A stretch of DNA of 64,000 bases, taken from positions 1,642,001-1,706,000 of the forward strand of contig NZ_CP039456.1 in the NCBI RefSeq assembly GCF_006974145.1. Reading direction: 5' to 3'. Below the pieces are notes generated by a model that saw only the letters and a list, made by a program, of their open reading frames with translations, was not told the DNA's origin and did no database searches. The stretch is from Changchengzhania lutea. Its GTDB lineage: Bacteria; Bacteroidota; Bacteroidia; Flavobacteriales; Flavobacteriaceae. This document shows, one piece after another, positions 25,565 to 35,827 of the stretch (within the stretch, counting starts at the first letter, position 1; each line of letters begins with the position of its first letter). The translations under genes were made by a program, and so were the position numbers.

Positions 25565-27400
25565 ATGTTAGAATTAGCAGGAATCATTATTTTAGGAATA
25601 TTAGCGCAATGGGTAGCTTGGAAATTAAAAATCCCTGCCATATTACCTTTAATATTAATAGGGTTATTCGTGGGGCCAGTAGCAGCAGAATTTTTATCTG
25701 AAGATGGCACCAAATGGATACAGCCCATATATAAAGATGGAAAAGGTTTATTTCCTGATACAAGCCTTTTTTATTTTGTGTCGTTAGCTATTAGTATTAT
25801 TCTTTTTGAAGGCGGATTAACTTTAAGAATGGGAGAAATCAAAAATGTTGGTCCCATAATAACTAAGTTAATTACCATTGGTGTTTTGGTAACATTTTTT
25901 GGAGCCGCTTTAGCAGCTCACTTTGTGTTTTACTTAACTTGGGAAATATCGTTTTTATTTTCAGCATTAATAATTGTGACAGGACCTACAGTAATTACGC
26001 CCATTCTTAGAAATATTCCACTAAAAAAAGACATTTCTGCGGTTTTAAAGTGGGAAGGCATATTAATTGATCCTATCGGTGCTTTGGTAGCTGTACTTGT
26101 TTTTGAATTTATTAGTGTTGGTGCAGGGGGAGAATATACTAAAACAGTATTAATTGAGTTTGGCAAAATTGTGCTATTCGGATCTACTTTTGGATTTACC
26201 TTCGCACATGCCATTAATTTTACAATCAATAGAAGATGGGTGCCTCATTATTTATTGAACGTTTTTGCCCTTGCGGCGGTTCTTGGTGTTTTTGTTTTAT
26301 CTGATAGCTTTGCACACGAATCTGGCTTATTGGCCGTTGTTGTTATGGGTATGGTGTTAGGCAATTCAAATTCTCCGTATTTAAAAGAGCTGCTTTATTT
26401 TAAAGAATCATTAAGTGTATTATTAATATCCATATTATTCATTTTACTAGCCGCAAATATTAATATAGAAGATTTAATGCTAATCTATAATTGGAATGCC
26501 GTTATTCTATTTGGGCTAGTTGTTTTTTTAATTCGACCAATTGGCGTGTTTTTAAGCACTCAGGGATCTAAATTAAAATTGAACGAAAAACTTTTTATTA
26601 GCTGGGTTGGCCCCAGAGGAATAGTGGCTGCAGGGATTGCATCTTTATTTGGACTTACACTTGCAGATAAGGGTGTGGTGGATGCCAAATATATAACACC
26701 ATTGGTGTTTATGATAGTTTTGGGAACTGTTTTGCTTAATGCCACCACGGCACGCCTATTTGCTAAAATTGCTGGAGTTTTTCTAACAAAATCTGAAGGG
26801 ATATTAATTGTAGGTGCTTCTAAGGTCTCAAGGTTATTAGGTCATTATTTAGAAAGTCACGGAAGACACGTGGTTTTGATTGACAGTAATGAAAGTAATA
26901 TAGCCAAGGCTAAAGAATTAGGGTTAGAAGCTATTACTACCAACATATATTCAGATAACTTAATGGATAATATTGAGCTTAACGATGTAGGATATTTAAT
27001 GGCACTAACCGGAAACTCTGATATTAATAAGTATGCTATTGATAAATTTAGTAAGCAATTCGGGGAGAACGGATCATTCAGATTAGTTACGACCACTGAA
27101 ATGCTAGATGAAAACAACAATCCAAAACAGGGCTTGTTTTCGCACACAGATGATTTTACAGCACTTTTAGAGGTTACACGAAAACATCCATCCATTCAAG
27201 AAATTGAATTAGAAAACAGAGAACATTATGAAACCTTAATTAAAATGTCTAACGATGATAAGGACATTATTCCACTATTTATCAAGGACAATGACGGTGA
27301 GTTGCACATCATTTCTTCATATAACCTAGATGTTGACACTATTGAAAAGGATTATCAATTGGTGTACTTAGGAAAACCTTTTGATGTAGAAAATGTTTAA
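25565..27400 (+). CDS. CPA-family cation:proton antiporter with TrkA-type regulatory domain
   Basis: This integral membrane Na+ or K+/H+ antiporter has 611 residues. Residues 1-400 hold about 12 membrane segments with the family pattern ILFEGGLTLRMGEI and TGPTVITPILR....WEGILIDPIGAL, containing the conserved ion-site aspartate. A Rossmann TrkA-N domain starts near 417 (ILIVGASKVSRLLGHYLESHGRHVVLIDSN) and is followed by a ~90-residue TrkA-C-like part. The regulatory domain suggests control by nucleotide binding. The gene is monocistronic and ends at a long inverted repeat. Confidence 0.92.
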   Translation: MLELAGIIILGILAQWVAWKLKIPAILPLILIGLFVGPVAAEFLSEDGTKWIQPIYKDGKGLFPDTSLFYFVSLAISIILFEGGLTLRMGEIKNVGPIITKLITIGVLVTFFGAALAAHFVFYLTWEISFLFSALIIVTGPTVITPILRNIPLKKDISAVLKWEGILIDPIGALVAVLVFEFISVGAGGEYTKTVLIEFGKIVLFGSTFGFTFAHAINFTINRRWVPHYLLNVFALAAVLGVFVLSDSFAHESGLLAVVVMGMVLGNSNSPYLKELLYFKESLSVLLISILFILLAANINIEDLMLIYNWNAVILFGLVVFLIRPIGVFLSTQGSKLKLNEKLFISWVGPRGIVAAGIASLFGLTLADKGVVDAKYITPLVFMIVLGTVLLNATTARLFAKIAGVFLTKSEGILIVGASKVSRLLGHYLESHGRHVVLIDSNESNIAKAKELGLEAITTNIYSDNLMDNIELNDVGYLMALTGNSDINKYAIDKFSKQFGENGSFRLVTTTEMLDENNNPKQGLFSHTDDFTALLEVTRKHPSIQEIELENREHYETLIKMSNDDKDIIPLFIKDNDGELHIISSYNLDVDTIEKDYQLVYLGKPFDVENV

Positions 27401-27538
27401 AAAGAGGCTGTCTGAAAAGTCGATTTTTAGCTTAAATATCACATTGAGCGCAGTCGAAATGCTTTAGTTTTCAATACATTGAAACTTCGACTGCGCTCAG
27501 TTTGACAAGAGTTAATTAGTTTTCAGACAGCCTCTTTT
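27400..27538. repeat. Nested inverted repeat between convergent genes (terminator-like)
   Basis: Outer arms AAAAGAGGCTGTCTGAAAA (27400-27418) and its perfect complement at 27520-27538 enclose inner arms TGAGCGCAGTCGAA (27445-27458) and TTCGACTGCGCTCA (27486-27499). The inner unit resembles repeats scattered through flavobacterial genomes. The outer stem can serve as a bidirectional terminator for the antiporter and GH31 genes. Confidence 0.75.
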
Positions 27539-27542
27539 ATAT

Positions 27543-29945
27543 TTAGGAAAGGATATGAATTTCCGTAAAGTCTTTGTTGACAATTAAGGTATTATCGCCG
27601 TTAACTTTTATATCTTCAAATAAAAATTCTTCTTTATCTATTTTAATTTTTGAAACTTTAAAAGGTAAGCCATGCAATTTCAATTTGAATGTTTTATATG
27701 GCGTCATATATTTACCAGACTTGTGTTGCTGGATGATAAGTTCTTTCTTTTTGCCAATTAGGCTAAAGTTTCTTAAACTGTATCGCCCTTTCTTATAATC
27801 ATAACCGTCATGCGCATCTTCATAAACTTGAGACTTTTCTTTCCCTAATTTATAATACACGTCAACCATTAATTGATCAATGGTTTTTTCTCCAACATAT
27901 TGTTGAACTGGGTATTTAGGAATCATAGCACCAGCTTTTATAAAAACAGGCATGGAATCCAAATCGGCATCAACCCATAATTCTTGACCGCCTGTCACGA
28001 TTTCATCTGTCCAGAAATTATACCATTCGCCCATTGGGAAATACATACGTCTACCCTTAGCATTTGGTTCGGTAATAGGGCAAGCTAATATTTTTTCACC
28101 AAAAATAAATTCATCGTTTCTATAATGTGTATGCGTATCGTGCTGGTCGAATAAAACTAACGATTTAAGGATAGGAATCCCTTCATTAGCATACCTCCAA
28201 AAAGAGGTATATAAGTAAGGTAAAAGTTGATATCTTAATTCAATAAACTTTCTTACAACATCGGTAATGTTTGTTCCAAAGGCCCAGGGCTCTTGGTCAC
28301 CATGATCTCCGGAAGAGTGCGTTCTACAAAACGGATGAAAGACGCCTAACTGAATCCAACGGGCATATAATTCGCCATTTGGTTGTTCTGCAAACCCACC
28401 AATATCCGATCCAATAAATGAAAACCCAGACATACACATGCGTTGTGCCTGTAGGTTGGCTATCGTTAAATGTTCCCAAGTAGCGACGTTATCACCCGTC
28501 CAACTTGAAGTATAACGTTGTGTGCCAGAATAAGCGGCTCTTGTTATTACAAAGGGACGCTTTGGGTATGAGAATTTCTTTAGACCTTGATACGTTGCGC
28601 GAGCCATTTGCATGCCGTACACATTGTGGGCTTTTCTATGACTGCAATGGTTGCCATCATAATCATGTCTCACATCATTAGGAAATGTTTTTCCCGGCAC
28701 ATCCATAACCGCAGGCTCGTTCATATCGTTCCACACGCCTTTAACCCCAATGTTTTCAACAAGGTCTTGGAATAAACCTGCCCACCAATCGCGAACTTCC
28801 GGATTTGTAAAATCTGGAAAATAACACTCCCCAGGCCAAACTTTTCCTTTCATATATGGGCCATCGGCACGTTTACAGAAGTAGTCTTTATCTAAGGCTT
28901 CCTTAAAAACGCTGTACTCAGGATCTATTTTTATACCTGGATCTATAATAACAATAGTTTTAAAGCCGTCATCTTCAAGCTCCTTAACCATTCTTTTAGG
29001 GTCTGGAAAATATTCTTTATTCCAAGTAAAACACCTGAAACCTTCCATATAATCGATATCTAAATAGAGCGCATCACAAGGAATTTTTAATTCGCGAAAT
29101 TTCTTAGCAACCTCCTTGACTTTTGACTCTGGATAATAACTCCATTTACATTGATGGTATCCTAAGGTCCATAAGGCTGGCATTTCATGAGGCTTGCCTG
29201 TTAAGTCTGTATAGTTAGCAACTACTTCAGACATTTCTGGCCCATAGATAAAATAGTAATTCATCTCGCCACCTTGCGCCCAAAAACTGGTTATATTTCT
29301 GCGTTCTGAACAAAAATCGAAAAAAGATCTAAAGGTGTTATCGAAAAAGATACCATAGGATTTTTTACGATGAAGCCCCGTATAGAATGGAATGGCCTTA
29401 TAAATGGGATCTGTATTTTTTCCGTAAGCATAAGAATCGGTCACCCAGTTTTCAAAACGCTTTCCTTTTAGGTTGTTATCAACAGGTTTGTCGCCAAGGC
29501 CATAATAACTCTCGCCTTCTTGAGCTATTTTAGACATTTTTACAATGTTGCCGCCAAACTGATAACTTTCTTCCCAATGGAAGCCTAATTCGTCTTCACA
29601 GATGAGTGTATTGTCTTTGGCATCATAGATAGCCGTACGCAGGTCAATTTTAGATATATAACAAATAAGCTTTGCCGTTGTAATAATATAATGGGCATCA
29701 TCTTCTGTGACCTCTAAAAAATTATAACCACTACTTGCGTATTTGGTGATGGCGTAAGAGAAATCATTTTCAAAAATGGATGTTGTAGTATATCGAAACC
29801 TCAGCACACTATCTCTAACCACAGTAACCTGTAAAACAACATTGTTTTCTGTTGTGAAAGTAAGTGTGTCAACTTTTTTCTTATATGAAGTTATATTGGA
29901 TGGGAATAAATTCCCTTTATATTCTAATTCAGTATTTAATATCAT
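27543..29945 (-). CDS. Glycoside hydrolase family 31 alpha-glucosidase
   Basis: This retaining exo-alpha-glucosidase has 800 residues and cleaves alpha-linked glucose from oligosaccharide ends. The nucleophile is Asp407 in WNDMNEPAV and the acid/base is Asp485 in WTGDNVATW. There is an N-terminal beta-sandwich (to about 235), a TIM barrel (about 245-580) and C-terminal beta domains. No signal peptide is visible, so it probably acts inside the cell on maltodextrins or glycogen breakdown products. It is the last gene of the alpha-glucan cluster, 132 bp after glgB. Confidence 0.94.
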   Translation of the reverse strand: MILNTELEYKGNLFPSNITSYKKKVDTLTFTTENNVVLQVTVVRDSVLRFRYTTTSIFENDFSYAITKYASSGYNFLEVTEDDAHYIITTAKLICYISKIDLRTAIYDAKDNTLICEDELGFHWEESYQFGGNIVKMSKIAQEGESYYGLGDKPVDNNLKGKRFENWVTDSYAYGKNTDPIYKAIPFYTGLHRKKSYGIFFDNTFRSFFDFCSERRNITSFWAQGGEMNYYFIYGPEMSEVVANYTDLTGKPHEMPALWTLGYHQCKWSYYPESKVKEVAKKFRELKIPCDALYLDIDYMEGFRCFTWNKEYFPDPKRMVKELEDDGFKTIVIIDPGIKIDPEYSVFKEALDKDYFCKRADGPYMKGKVWPGECYFPDFTNPEVRDWWAGLFQDLVENIGVKGVWNDMNEPAVMDVPGKTFPNDVRHDYDGNHCSHRKAHNVYGMQMARATYQGLKKFSYPKRPFVITRAAYSGTQRYTSSWTGDNVATWEHLTIANLQAQRMCMSGFSFIGSDIGGFAEQPNGELYARWIQLGVFHPFCRTHSSGDHGDQEPWAFGTNITDVVRKFIELRYQLLPYLYTSFWRYANEGIPILKSLVLFDQHDTHTHYRNDEFIFGEKILACPITEPNAKGRRMYFPMGEWYNFWTDEIVTGGQELWVDADLDSMPVFIKAGAMIPKYPVQQYVGEKTIDQLMVDVYYKLGKEKSQVYEDAHDGYDYKKGRYSLRNFSLIGKKKELIIQQHKSGKYMTPYKTFKLKLHGLPFKVSKIKIDKEEFLFEDIKVNGDNTLIVNKDFTEIHILS

Positions 29946-30077
29946 GAATAATTCAAATTAATAGACGAAATTAATGAAACTATTAAATTTTAAAGGGAAA
30001 TTTTCTCTAAAAATAGTGCGATATCATTATGTAAAACACAAATAATAAAGGATTTAATTCAATATTATTTAACGAAC

Positions 30078-31988
30078 TTACTTATTCATCTTAAAAATGG
30101 TTACCGCTAGTGGAGCCAGAGTGATTTCAGCGGAATAATCTTTACCATTCCATGCTTGTTTTTTTATGGTGACAGGCTTTTTATTAGAAACCCCACTACC
30201 ACCAAAATCCTTAGCATCGCTATTAAAAACTTCTTCTAATTTTCCTTTATTTGGAAGACCTATGCGGTAATTTTCTCTTAACGTAGGCGTCATATTACAA
30301 ACCACGACAACGTTATTCTCAGGCTTTTTTCCTTTTCGAATATATGAGATGACACAATTTTCATGATCATCAAAACTGATCCACTCAAACCCGTCTTCAC
30401 TAAAACCTTTTTCGTGAAGTGCTCCTGTAGATTTATAAAACGCGTTTAATTCCTTATAGTAGTTTTGAAGGTTTTTATGTGGCTCAAATTCCAAAAGATT
30501 CCAATCCAAGCTTTCTTGAAAATTCCATTCGTTATATTGTCCAAATTCACTACCCATAAATAATAATTTCGTGCCGGGGTGTGTAAACATGTAACCGTAT
30601 AAGAGCCTGAGGTTGGCAAAACGTTGCCACTCATCTCCAGGCATTCTGCCTAAAATGGAGTTTTTGCCATACACCACTTCGTCATGAGAAAGGGGTAGCA
30701 TAAAATTCTCTGTAAATGCGTAAGCTAAACTAAAGGTAATGTCATTTTGATGAAATTTTCTATACACCGGGTCTTTTCCAAAGTACTCTAAAGTATCATG
30801 CATCCAGCCCATCATCCATTTCATCCCGAACCCTAAACCGCCTAAAAAAACCGGCTTTGAAACCCCTGGAAATGCGGTGGACTCTTCGGCTATAGTTTGT
30901 ACATCTGGGAAGGAACTGTATATTTCTTCATTCAATTCTTTCAAAAATGCAATGGCTTCTAAATTTTCTCTTCCACCGTGAATATTAGGATCCCATTCTC
31001 CCTCTTCACGGGAATAGTCTAAGAATAACATAGAGGCTACGGCATCTACCCGCAAACCATCGGCGTGGTATTGATCCAGCCAAAATACGGCATTACTTAT
31101 TAAAAAGGATTTGACTTCATTACGACCATAATTGAATATAAGGCTCTTCCAGTCTTGGTGGTAGCCTCTTTTTTTATCGGGATGTTCATATAGATTTGAA
31201 CCGTCAAAAAACCCAAGCCCGTGAGCGTCTTCAGGGAAGTGTGAGGGCACCCAATCGAGTATAATACCGATATCGTTTTGATGTAATTTATCAACTAAAT
31301 ATTTAAACTCTTCAGGATAACCAAACCTTGAAGAAGGTGCAAAATACCCAGTGAGTTGGTAGCCCCAAGATGGGTCATACGGAAATTCCATAATAGGCAT
31401 AAGCTCTACATGTGTGAAATTCATATCCTTAACATAGGTCACTAAATCATCTGCCAATTCGAAATACGATAAAAAGCGATCTTCTTCTAAATGGCGTTTC
31501 CATGATCCTAAATGCACTTCGTAAACTGAGTAAGGCGCATCTAAGGCATTATTTTTTTTACGCTTTTTCATCCAAGATTTATCTTTCCACGAATAGGAAT
31601 CATCCCAAACTATAGAAGCTGTATTTGGTGGATGTTCACATCGCCTGGCGTATGGATCTGCTTTTTCTGTTTTTATATCGTTGTTATTGCTCTGGATTTT
31701 ATATTTATAAGTGCTTCCTTTTTCAACAAGAGGAATAAAGCCTTCCCAAATACCGCTATGGTCCCAACGCACATTTAATTGATGCTCGCCTTCCAGCCAA
31801 TAATTGAAATCACCTATTACAGAAACTTGTTTTGCACTAGGCGCCCAAACGGCAAAATATACGCCATCAATACCATCAACGGTAACTAAATGCGACCCAA
31901 ACTTTTCATAAAGCCTGTAATGCTTACCAGCCTTAAAAAGATTGATATCAAAATCTGTAAATAAACTATAAGGTTTTACCTGTGCCAT
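30078..31988 (-). CDS. glgB: 1,4-alpha-glucan branching enzyme
   Basis: This GH13 enzyme makes alpha-1,6 branches in glycogen. It has 636 residues: a CBM48 beta-sandwich (about 35-130), the catalytic barrel (about 160-530) and a C-terminal beta domain. The three catalytic residues are Asp315 (GLRVDAVASM), Glu368 (QTIAEES) and Asp436 (SHDEVV). The extra N-terminal module of longer GlgBs is absent. It starts 4 bp after the maltokinase gene, so it is co-transcribed with mak and glgE. Confidence 0.96.
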   Translation of the reverse strand: MAQVKPYSLFTDFDINLFKAGKHYRLYEKFGSHLVTVDGIDGVYFAVWAPSAKQVSVIGDFNYWLEGEHQLNVRWDHSGIWEGFIPLVEKGSTYKYKIQSNNNDIKTEKADPYARRCEHPPNTASIVWDDSYSWKDKSWMKKRKKNNALDAPYSVYEVHLGSWKRHLEEDRFLSYFELADDLVTYVKDMNFTHVELMPIMEFPYDPSWGYQLTGYFAPSSRFGYPEEFKYLVDKLHQNDIGIILDWVPSHFPEDAHGLGFFDGSNLYEHPDKKRGYHQDWKSLIFNYGRNEVKSFLISNAVFWLDQYHADGLRVDAVASMLFLDYSREEGEWDPNIHGGRENLEAIAFLKELNEEIYSSFPDVQTIAEESTAFPGVSKPVFLGGLGFGMKWMMGWMHDTLEYFGKDPVYRKFHQNDITFSLAYAFTENFMLPLSHDEVVYGKNSILGRMPGDEWQRFANLRLLYGYMFTHPGTKLLFMGSEFGQYNEWNFQESLDWNLLEFEPHKNLQNYYKELNAFYKSTGALHEKGFSEDGFEWISFDDHENCVISYIRKGKKPENNVVVVCNMTPTLRENYRIGLPNKGKLEEVFNSDAKDFGGSGVSNKKPVTIKKQAWNGKDYSAEITLAPLAVTIFKMNK

Positions 31989-31991
31989 ATA

Positions 31992-33620
31992 TTAGTGATT
32001 TATAATATTAGAGATTCCTTTTAAGGGAATGACTGCCCATTGCGGACGCAAATTAAGTTCGTATCCCAATTCGTAAATTGCTTTTTCCAATAATGAGTAT
32101 TTTAATAAGAAAATGCGTTCTTGGTTATAGCCAATATTGATGTTGGCATCTTGAATTTCTACAATATAGGTTCCTAAAAATACGCCTATTAAGTAGTTGT
32201 ATAATAATTCTGCTGCTTTAAACAAGTCGTCTTGCGATTGTTTGTATTTATCTGCGTTATTAAAAATTGTGGCGTACAACGCATAGTGAAACGAACGAAA
32301 TAACCCTGCCACATCTTTTAATGGAGGTTGCTTTACCTTTCTGTCACGAATGGTGCTTTCTGGCTCACCTTCAAAATCCAGAATATAAAAGTCATCGTCT
32401 TGAACAAGGATTTGCCCTAAATGATAATCGCCATGAACCCGAATACGTTCCCCTTTTAATTTCGTCCAATCAAAGGCAATAAAACGCTTACGGATGGTGT
32501 TTTTTTGATCTAGGAGCTGATGTGCCAAATTTAAGGTTAAACCATTAAGTTTGTGCAAATTATTCTCAATAGCATTTAACCGATTTTGAAATTGATACAG
32601 CAGTCTATTTTTAAGCCAAACTTCATAATCGACATTAAAATGAGCTGATGTAAATGCCGTGTCCTCAAACTCCGAGCCTAGTGCAATATGCATTTCGGCC
32701 GTGCGTTTTGCGATGGTCTGTACTTTTATAAAGAGGTTTAAGCCCGCCCAATCTATAATTTCTGGTGGAACATCTTGAATACTCAGACTTTTAAAACGTT
32801 CTGCTGGTGTTAGTGCATTTATATTGATTTTTTTGTATTCAATATTCGAAAACACTTTATGAAACTCTTTAAGCATATAGTCCCAAGCATCGCCTTCGTT
32901 TTCAACCATGTCTTGCATTAGGGCAATGGTAATATGGACATTGTCTGCATCGATAATATTGACACTTCCTAAGTATTTAGGAATATTTTTAAATTCCTTT
33001 TTTTCTGATAAGAACCGACTCATTTCGTAGTCCGGATTTTTATCGGCAAAAATTCTTCTAAAAAATTTTAAAACGTATTTTTCATTATAGACAATAGAGG
33101 TGTTGCTTTGCTCTAAGCCCATAAATCGTGAAGATTCGTATTGAAGATTTGTAAACGTATCACTTTTATGATATTGAACACGTGTTCTATCATTTGGTTC
33201 TGCATTTAAAATACGCTGAAATACGAGTTTTCTAAACGATTCCAGATTAATAGCGTCAATAATATAACCTTCTTGACCTTTTATGCTAATAGGCAGAATT
33301 CTATCTTTTTTGGCAAAACTTTCGTCGGAAACAAAAGCAATAGGTAGAAAATAATGTTGATAGAAGGCCTCGACAAAATCAACCTCTAAAAGTAAACCGT
33401 AATATACTTCACCATCTTGTTGAATACGGAAATATTCAGCGAGTTCAATATATTTTATTTTACTTGCTTTACCACCAAACCAACGTTGGGTGATGATATA
33501 ATCTTCTAAAACATCTGAAAGAAAGGCTTTTACAAAACCTTTATTTTCTAATAAGGCCTCCCAATTGGTGTCAAAATTAAAGGTTGAAGGTGCCGTTCGA
33601 GACGTTTCTTTTTTAGACAT
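31992..33620 (-). CDS. mak: Maltokinase-like kinase of the GlgE pathway
   Basis: This 542-residue protein has the maltokinase N-terminal cap (ITQRWFGGKASKIKYIEL, about 42-60) and an aminoglycoside-phosphotransferase-like kinase core. The catalytic loop is HGDYHLGQIL (396-405) and the metal motif LDFEGEP (414-420). Family members phosphorylate maltose with ATP to give maltose 1-phosphate, the donor for GlgE. In many bacteria it is fused to or beside trehalose synthase, which is absent here. The 2-bp gap to glgE and 3-bp gap to glgB support a shared pathway. Confidence 0.88.
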   Translation of the reverse strand: MSKKETSRTAPSTFNFDTNWEALLENKGFVKAFLSDVLEDYIITQRWFGGKASKIKYIELAEYFRIQQDGEVYYGLLLEVDFVEAFYQHYFLPIAFVSDESFAKKDRILPISIKGQEGYIIDAINLESFRKLVFQRILNAEPNDRTRVQYHKSDTFTNLQYESSRFMGLEQSNTSIVYNEKYVLKFFRRIFADKNPDYEMSRFLSEKKEFKNIPKYLGSVNIIDADNVHITIALMQDMVENEGDAWDYMLKEFHKVFSNIEYKKININALTPAERFKSLSIQDVPPEIIDWAGLNLFIKVQTIAKRTAEMHIALGSEFEDTAFTSAHFNVDYEVWLKNRLLYQFQNRLNAIENNLHKLNGLTLNLAHQLLDQKNTIRKRFIAFDWTKLKGERIRVHGDYHLGQILVQDDDFYILDFEGEPESTIRDRKVKQPPLKDVAGLFRSFHYALYATIFNNADKYKQSQDDLFKAAELLYNYLIGVFLGTYIVEIQDANINIGYNQERIFLLKYSLLEKAIYELGYELNLRPQWAVIPLKGISNIINH

Positions 33621-33622
33621 GC

Positions 33623-35560
33623 CTATTTATTTATCTTAAAGATGTGGAATGGTAATGTAGGATGAAGTTCTACAAAATTCCATTCACCATTCCAATTGTA
33701 ACGACTGTTCGTAACTAAATCATGTACCTCTAAATGAGCTCCATTTTGAAGGTTTAAATCATGTAATGGTAGTTGTACCGTACCTTGTTGGGCATTGTAA
33801 GCGTCTAAACTGATAATAATTAAAATTTCGTTGGTTTTAGAATTGTTCCATTTATAAAATGCCATGAGGTTTTCATTTTCAATATGGCAGAACTTTATAT
33901 TATTGGTTTGTTGAAGGGCTTCATTTTCATGCCTGATATGATTGATTTTTGAAATAACGGCGATGAGTTTGTTTTCGATAGTCCAATCATAATGGGTGTA
34001 CTGGAACTTTTCAGAGTTTAAATACTCTTCACGTCCCAAGAGGGCATCACTCAGCATATATTCGTAAACAGGGCCATATATACCGATACTGGAACTCAAT
34101 GTTGCGGCAAGTACATACCGTTGTATATGCCTCGATTCATTGGCGCCTTGTAAATGAAACGGGTTAATGTCTGGTGTATTCGGCCAAAAATTGGGCTGCA
34201 TATATTCACGCAACTCAGACTTGGTTAATTCTTCGACATACTCAATAAGTTCATGTTTAGTATTTCGCCATGTGAAATAGGTATACGATTGGGTGTAACC
34301 TTGTTTCGCTAATTGTTGCATCACTTTTGGTGCCGTAAAGGCTTCAGCTAAAAAGATAACATCTGGATGCTTCAATTTAACTTGAGTGATTATCCAGTTC
34401 CAAAAATAAAACGGTTTGGTATGGGGATTATCTACCCGAAATACATAAATTCCACAATCTATCCAGTATAATAAAATGTCTAGACATGCTTTCCAAAGGT
34501 TTTTATAATCGTCACTTTCCCAATAAATAGGCAAAATATCCTGATATTTTTTTGGTGGATTTTCAGCGTATTGCACGGTACCGTCTGGACGCCATTTAAA
34601 CCACTCCGGATGCATTTTTACCCAAGGGTGGTCTGGAGCAGCTTGAAGCGCATAGTCCATAGCAATTTCTATGTTTTGCGCTTTGGCTTTTAGAATCAAT
34701 GCTTTAAAATCGTCAAGTGTTCCTAACTGCGGATGAATAGCTTTGTGCCCACCATGTTGTGAGCCAATGCCCCATGTGGAGCCTACATCACCTTCAACAG
34801 TTGTAGTCGTATTATTTTTGCCTTTTCGGTTGACTTCCCCAATAGGGTGAATGGGTGGTAAATACAAGGTATCGAACCCCATCTTTGCAACACGGGGCAA
34901 CAGCCTTTCGCAGTCTTTAAATGTACCGTGAATACCCTCCTGTTCTGATGCAGAGCGCGGAAAGAACTCATACCACGTACTAAATCGGGCTTTTTTTCTA
35001 TCTACATATACCTGATATTCTTTAGAGGAATTGGCAAGTATTTTTTGTGGGTTATTAGTAAAAATGCTGTGTAACCTTTTGCTTGTCGCTTCTTTAATAG
35101 CTTCTTGATACTGATTGGCATCCGCAAAAATAGTTGTGAGATGATCGAGGTAACGTTTATCATCCTCATTCAAATTATTTAAAATGGCCTTTAAATGATC
35201 TATGCCTTCTAGAAGCTCAGAATTTACATGTTGGTTATCATCAATTTTTCGGTTTAAACCATCTTGCCAGTTTAAAGCGTAGTCTACCCAAGCCTCCACT
35301 TTATAGGTATAGAAACCTTGTTTTTCTACTTGAAATGAGGATTGCCACTCATTGTTAATAACCAAATGCATGCGAGATTCTCGCCACTTCTTAGCCTTTT
35401 CGTGTTTAAAAAGCACATTTGCAGCGAGTACATCGTGCCCATCTGCAAGAATATGTACTTGCACATTCACGATTTCATTAACTACACGCTTGATATAAAA
35501 ATCACCACAATTGATACTAGGCGACACATAATCTATAACAATTCTTTTTTGGTTTTGCAT
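33623..35560 (-). CDS. glgE: Alpha-1,4-glucan:maltose-1-phosphate maltosyltransferase
   Basis: GlgE (GH13_3) extends alpha-1,4-glucan chains by two glucose units from maltose 1-phosphate. It has 645 residues: an N-terminal beta domain, a helical insert (about 110-180), the barrel (about 190-560) and a C-terminal beta domain. The nucleophile is Asp377 (FRVDNPHTKPF) and the acid Glu406 (LAEAFT). The signature GIHGTFKDCERLLPRVAKMGFDTLYLPPIHPIG identifies the subfamily. It is distinguished from ordinary amylases and trehalose synthase by these motifs and by the adjacent maltokinase. Confidence 0.95.
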   Translation of the reverse strand: MQNQKRIVIDYVSPSINCGDFYIKRVVNEIVNVQVHILADGHDVLAANVLFKHEKAKKWRESRMHLVINNEWQSSFQVEKQGFYTYKVEAWVDYALNWQDGLNRKIDDNQHVNSELLEGIDHLKAILNNLNEDDKRYLDHLTTIFADANQYQEAIKEATSKRLHSIFTNNPQKILANSSKEYQVYVDRKKARFSTWYEFFPRSASEQEGIHGTFKDCERLLPRVAKMGFDTLYLPPIHPIGEVNRKGKNNTTTTVEGDVGSTWGIGSQHGGHKAIHPQLGTLDDFKALILKAKAQNIEIAMDYALQAAPDHPWVKMHPEWFKWRPDGTVQYAENPPKKYQDILPIYWESDDYKNLWKACLDILLYWIDCGIYVFRVDNPHTKPFYFWNWIITQVKLKHPDVIFLAEAFTAPKVMQQLAKQGYTQSYTYFTWRNTKHELIEYVEELTKSELREYMQPNFWPNTPDINPFHLQGANESRHIQRYVLAATLSSSIGIYGPVYEYMLSDALLGREEYLNSEKFQYTHYDWTIENKLIAVISKINHIRHENEALQQTNNIKFCHIENENLMAFYKWNNSKTNEILIIISLDAYNAQQGTVQLPLHDLNLQNGAHLEVHDLVTNSRYNWNGEWNFVELHPTLPFHIFKINK

Positions 35561-35659
35561 TCTATTTGGATTGGTTTAGAATCTTATAAAATTAGTAAAA
35601 AATACCGATTCACCTCATGAGAAAACTCAGAAGGTACAACGAAATCGTTTGATTGTTTA

Positions 35660-35822
35660 TGAAGCGGTTTAAAATTTTTTGATTGAAGCGAAAAATAGCT
35701 ATTTTTTATTCATTTTAAAGACTTTTTTTGCACTTCATAGCAGGGCTACGAAGTAATAAAAAGGCGAAAAAGGGGTAAAAAGGAGCCTTTTGTAGCCAAT
35801 TGAAAAAATTTTAAACCACTTC
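35660..35822. mobile_element. MITE-like inverted-repeat element between glgC and glgE
   Basis: About 20 bp at the left end (GAAGCGGTTTAAAATTTTTT) pair with the right end at about 35803-35822 with one mismatch, and both ends are flanked by TAT. The core around CATAGCA..GCTACGAA matches the element at 6386-6545. No ORF is inside. It splits the glg cluster and probably separates the glgA-glgC transcript from glgE onward. Confidence 0.6.
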
Positions 35823-35827
35823 TATAA

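Noticed and set aside
33623-35560. Trehalose synthase or ordinary alpha-amylase for the GH13 protein
   Set aside because: The GIHGTFKDCERLLPRV and FRVDNPHTKPF motifs and the adjacent maltokinase identify GlgE; TreS motifs are absent.
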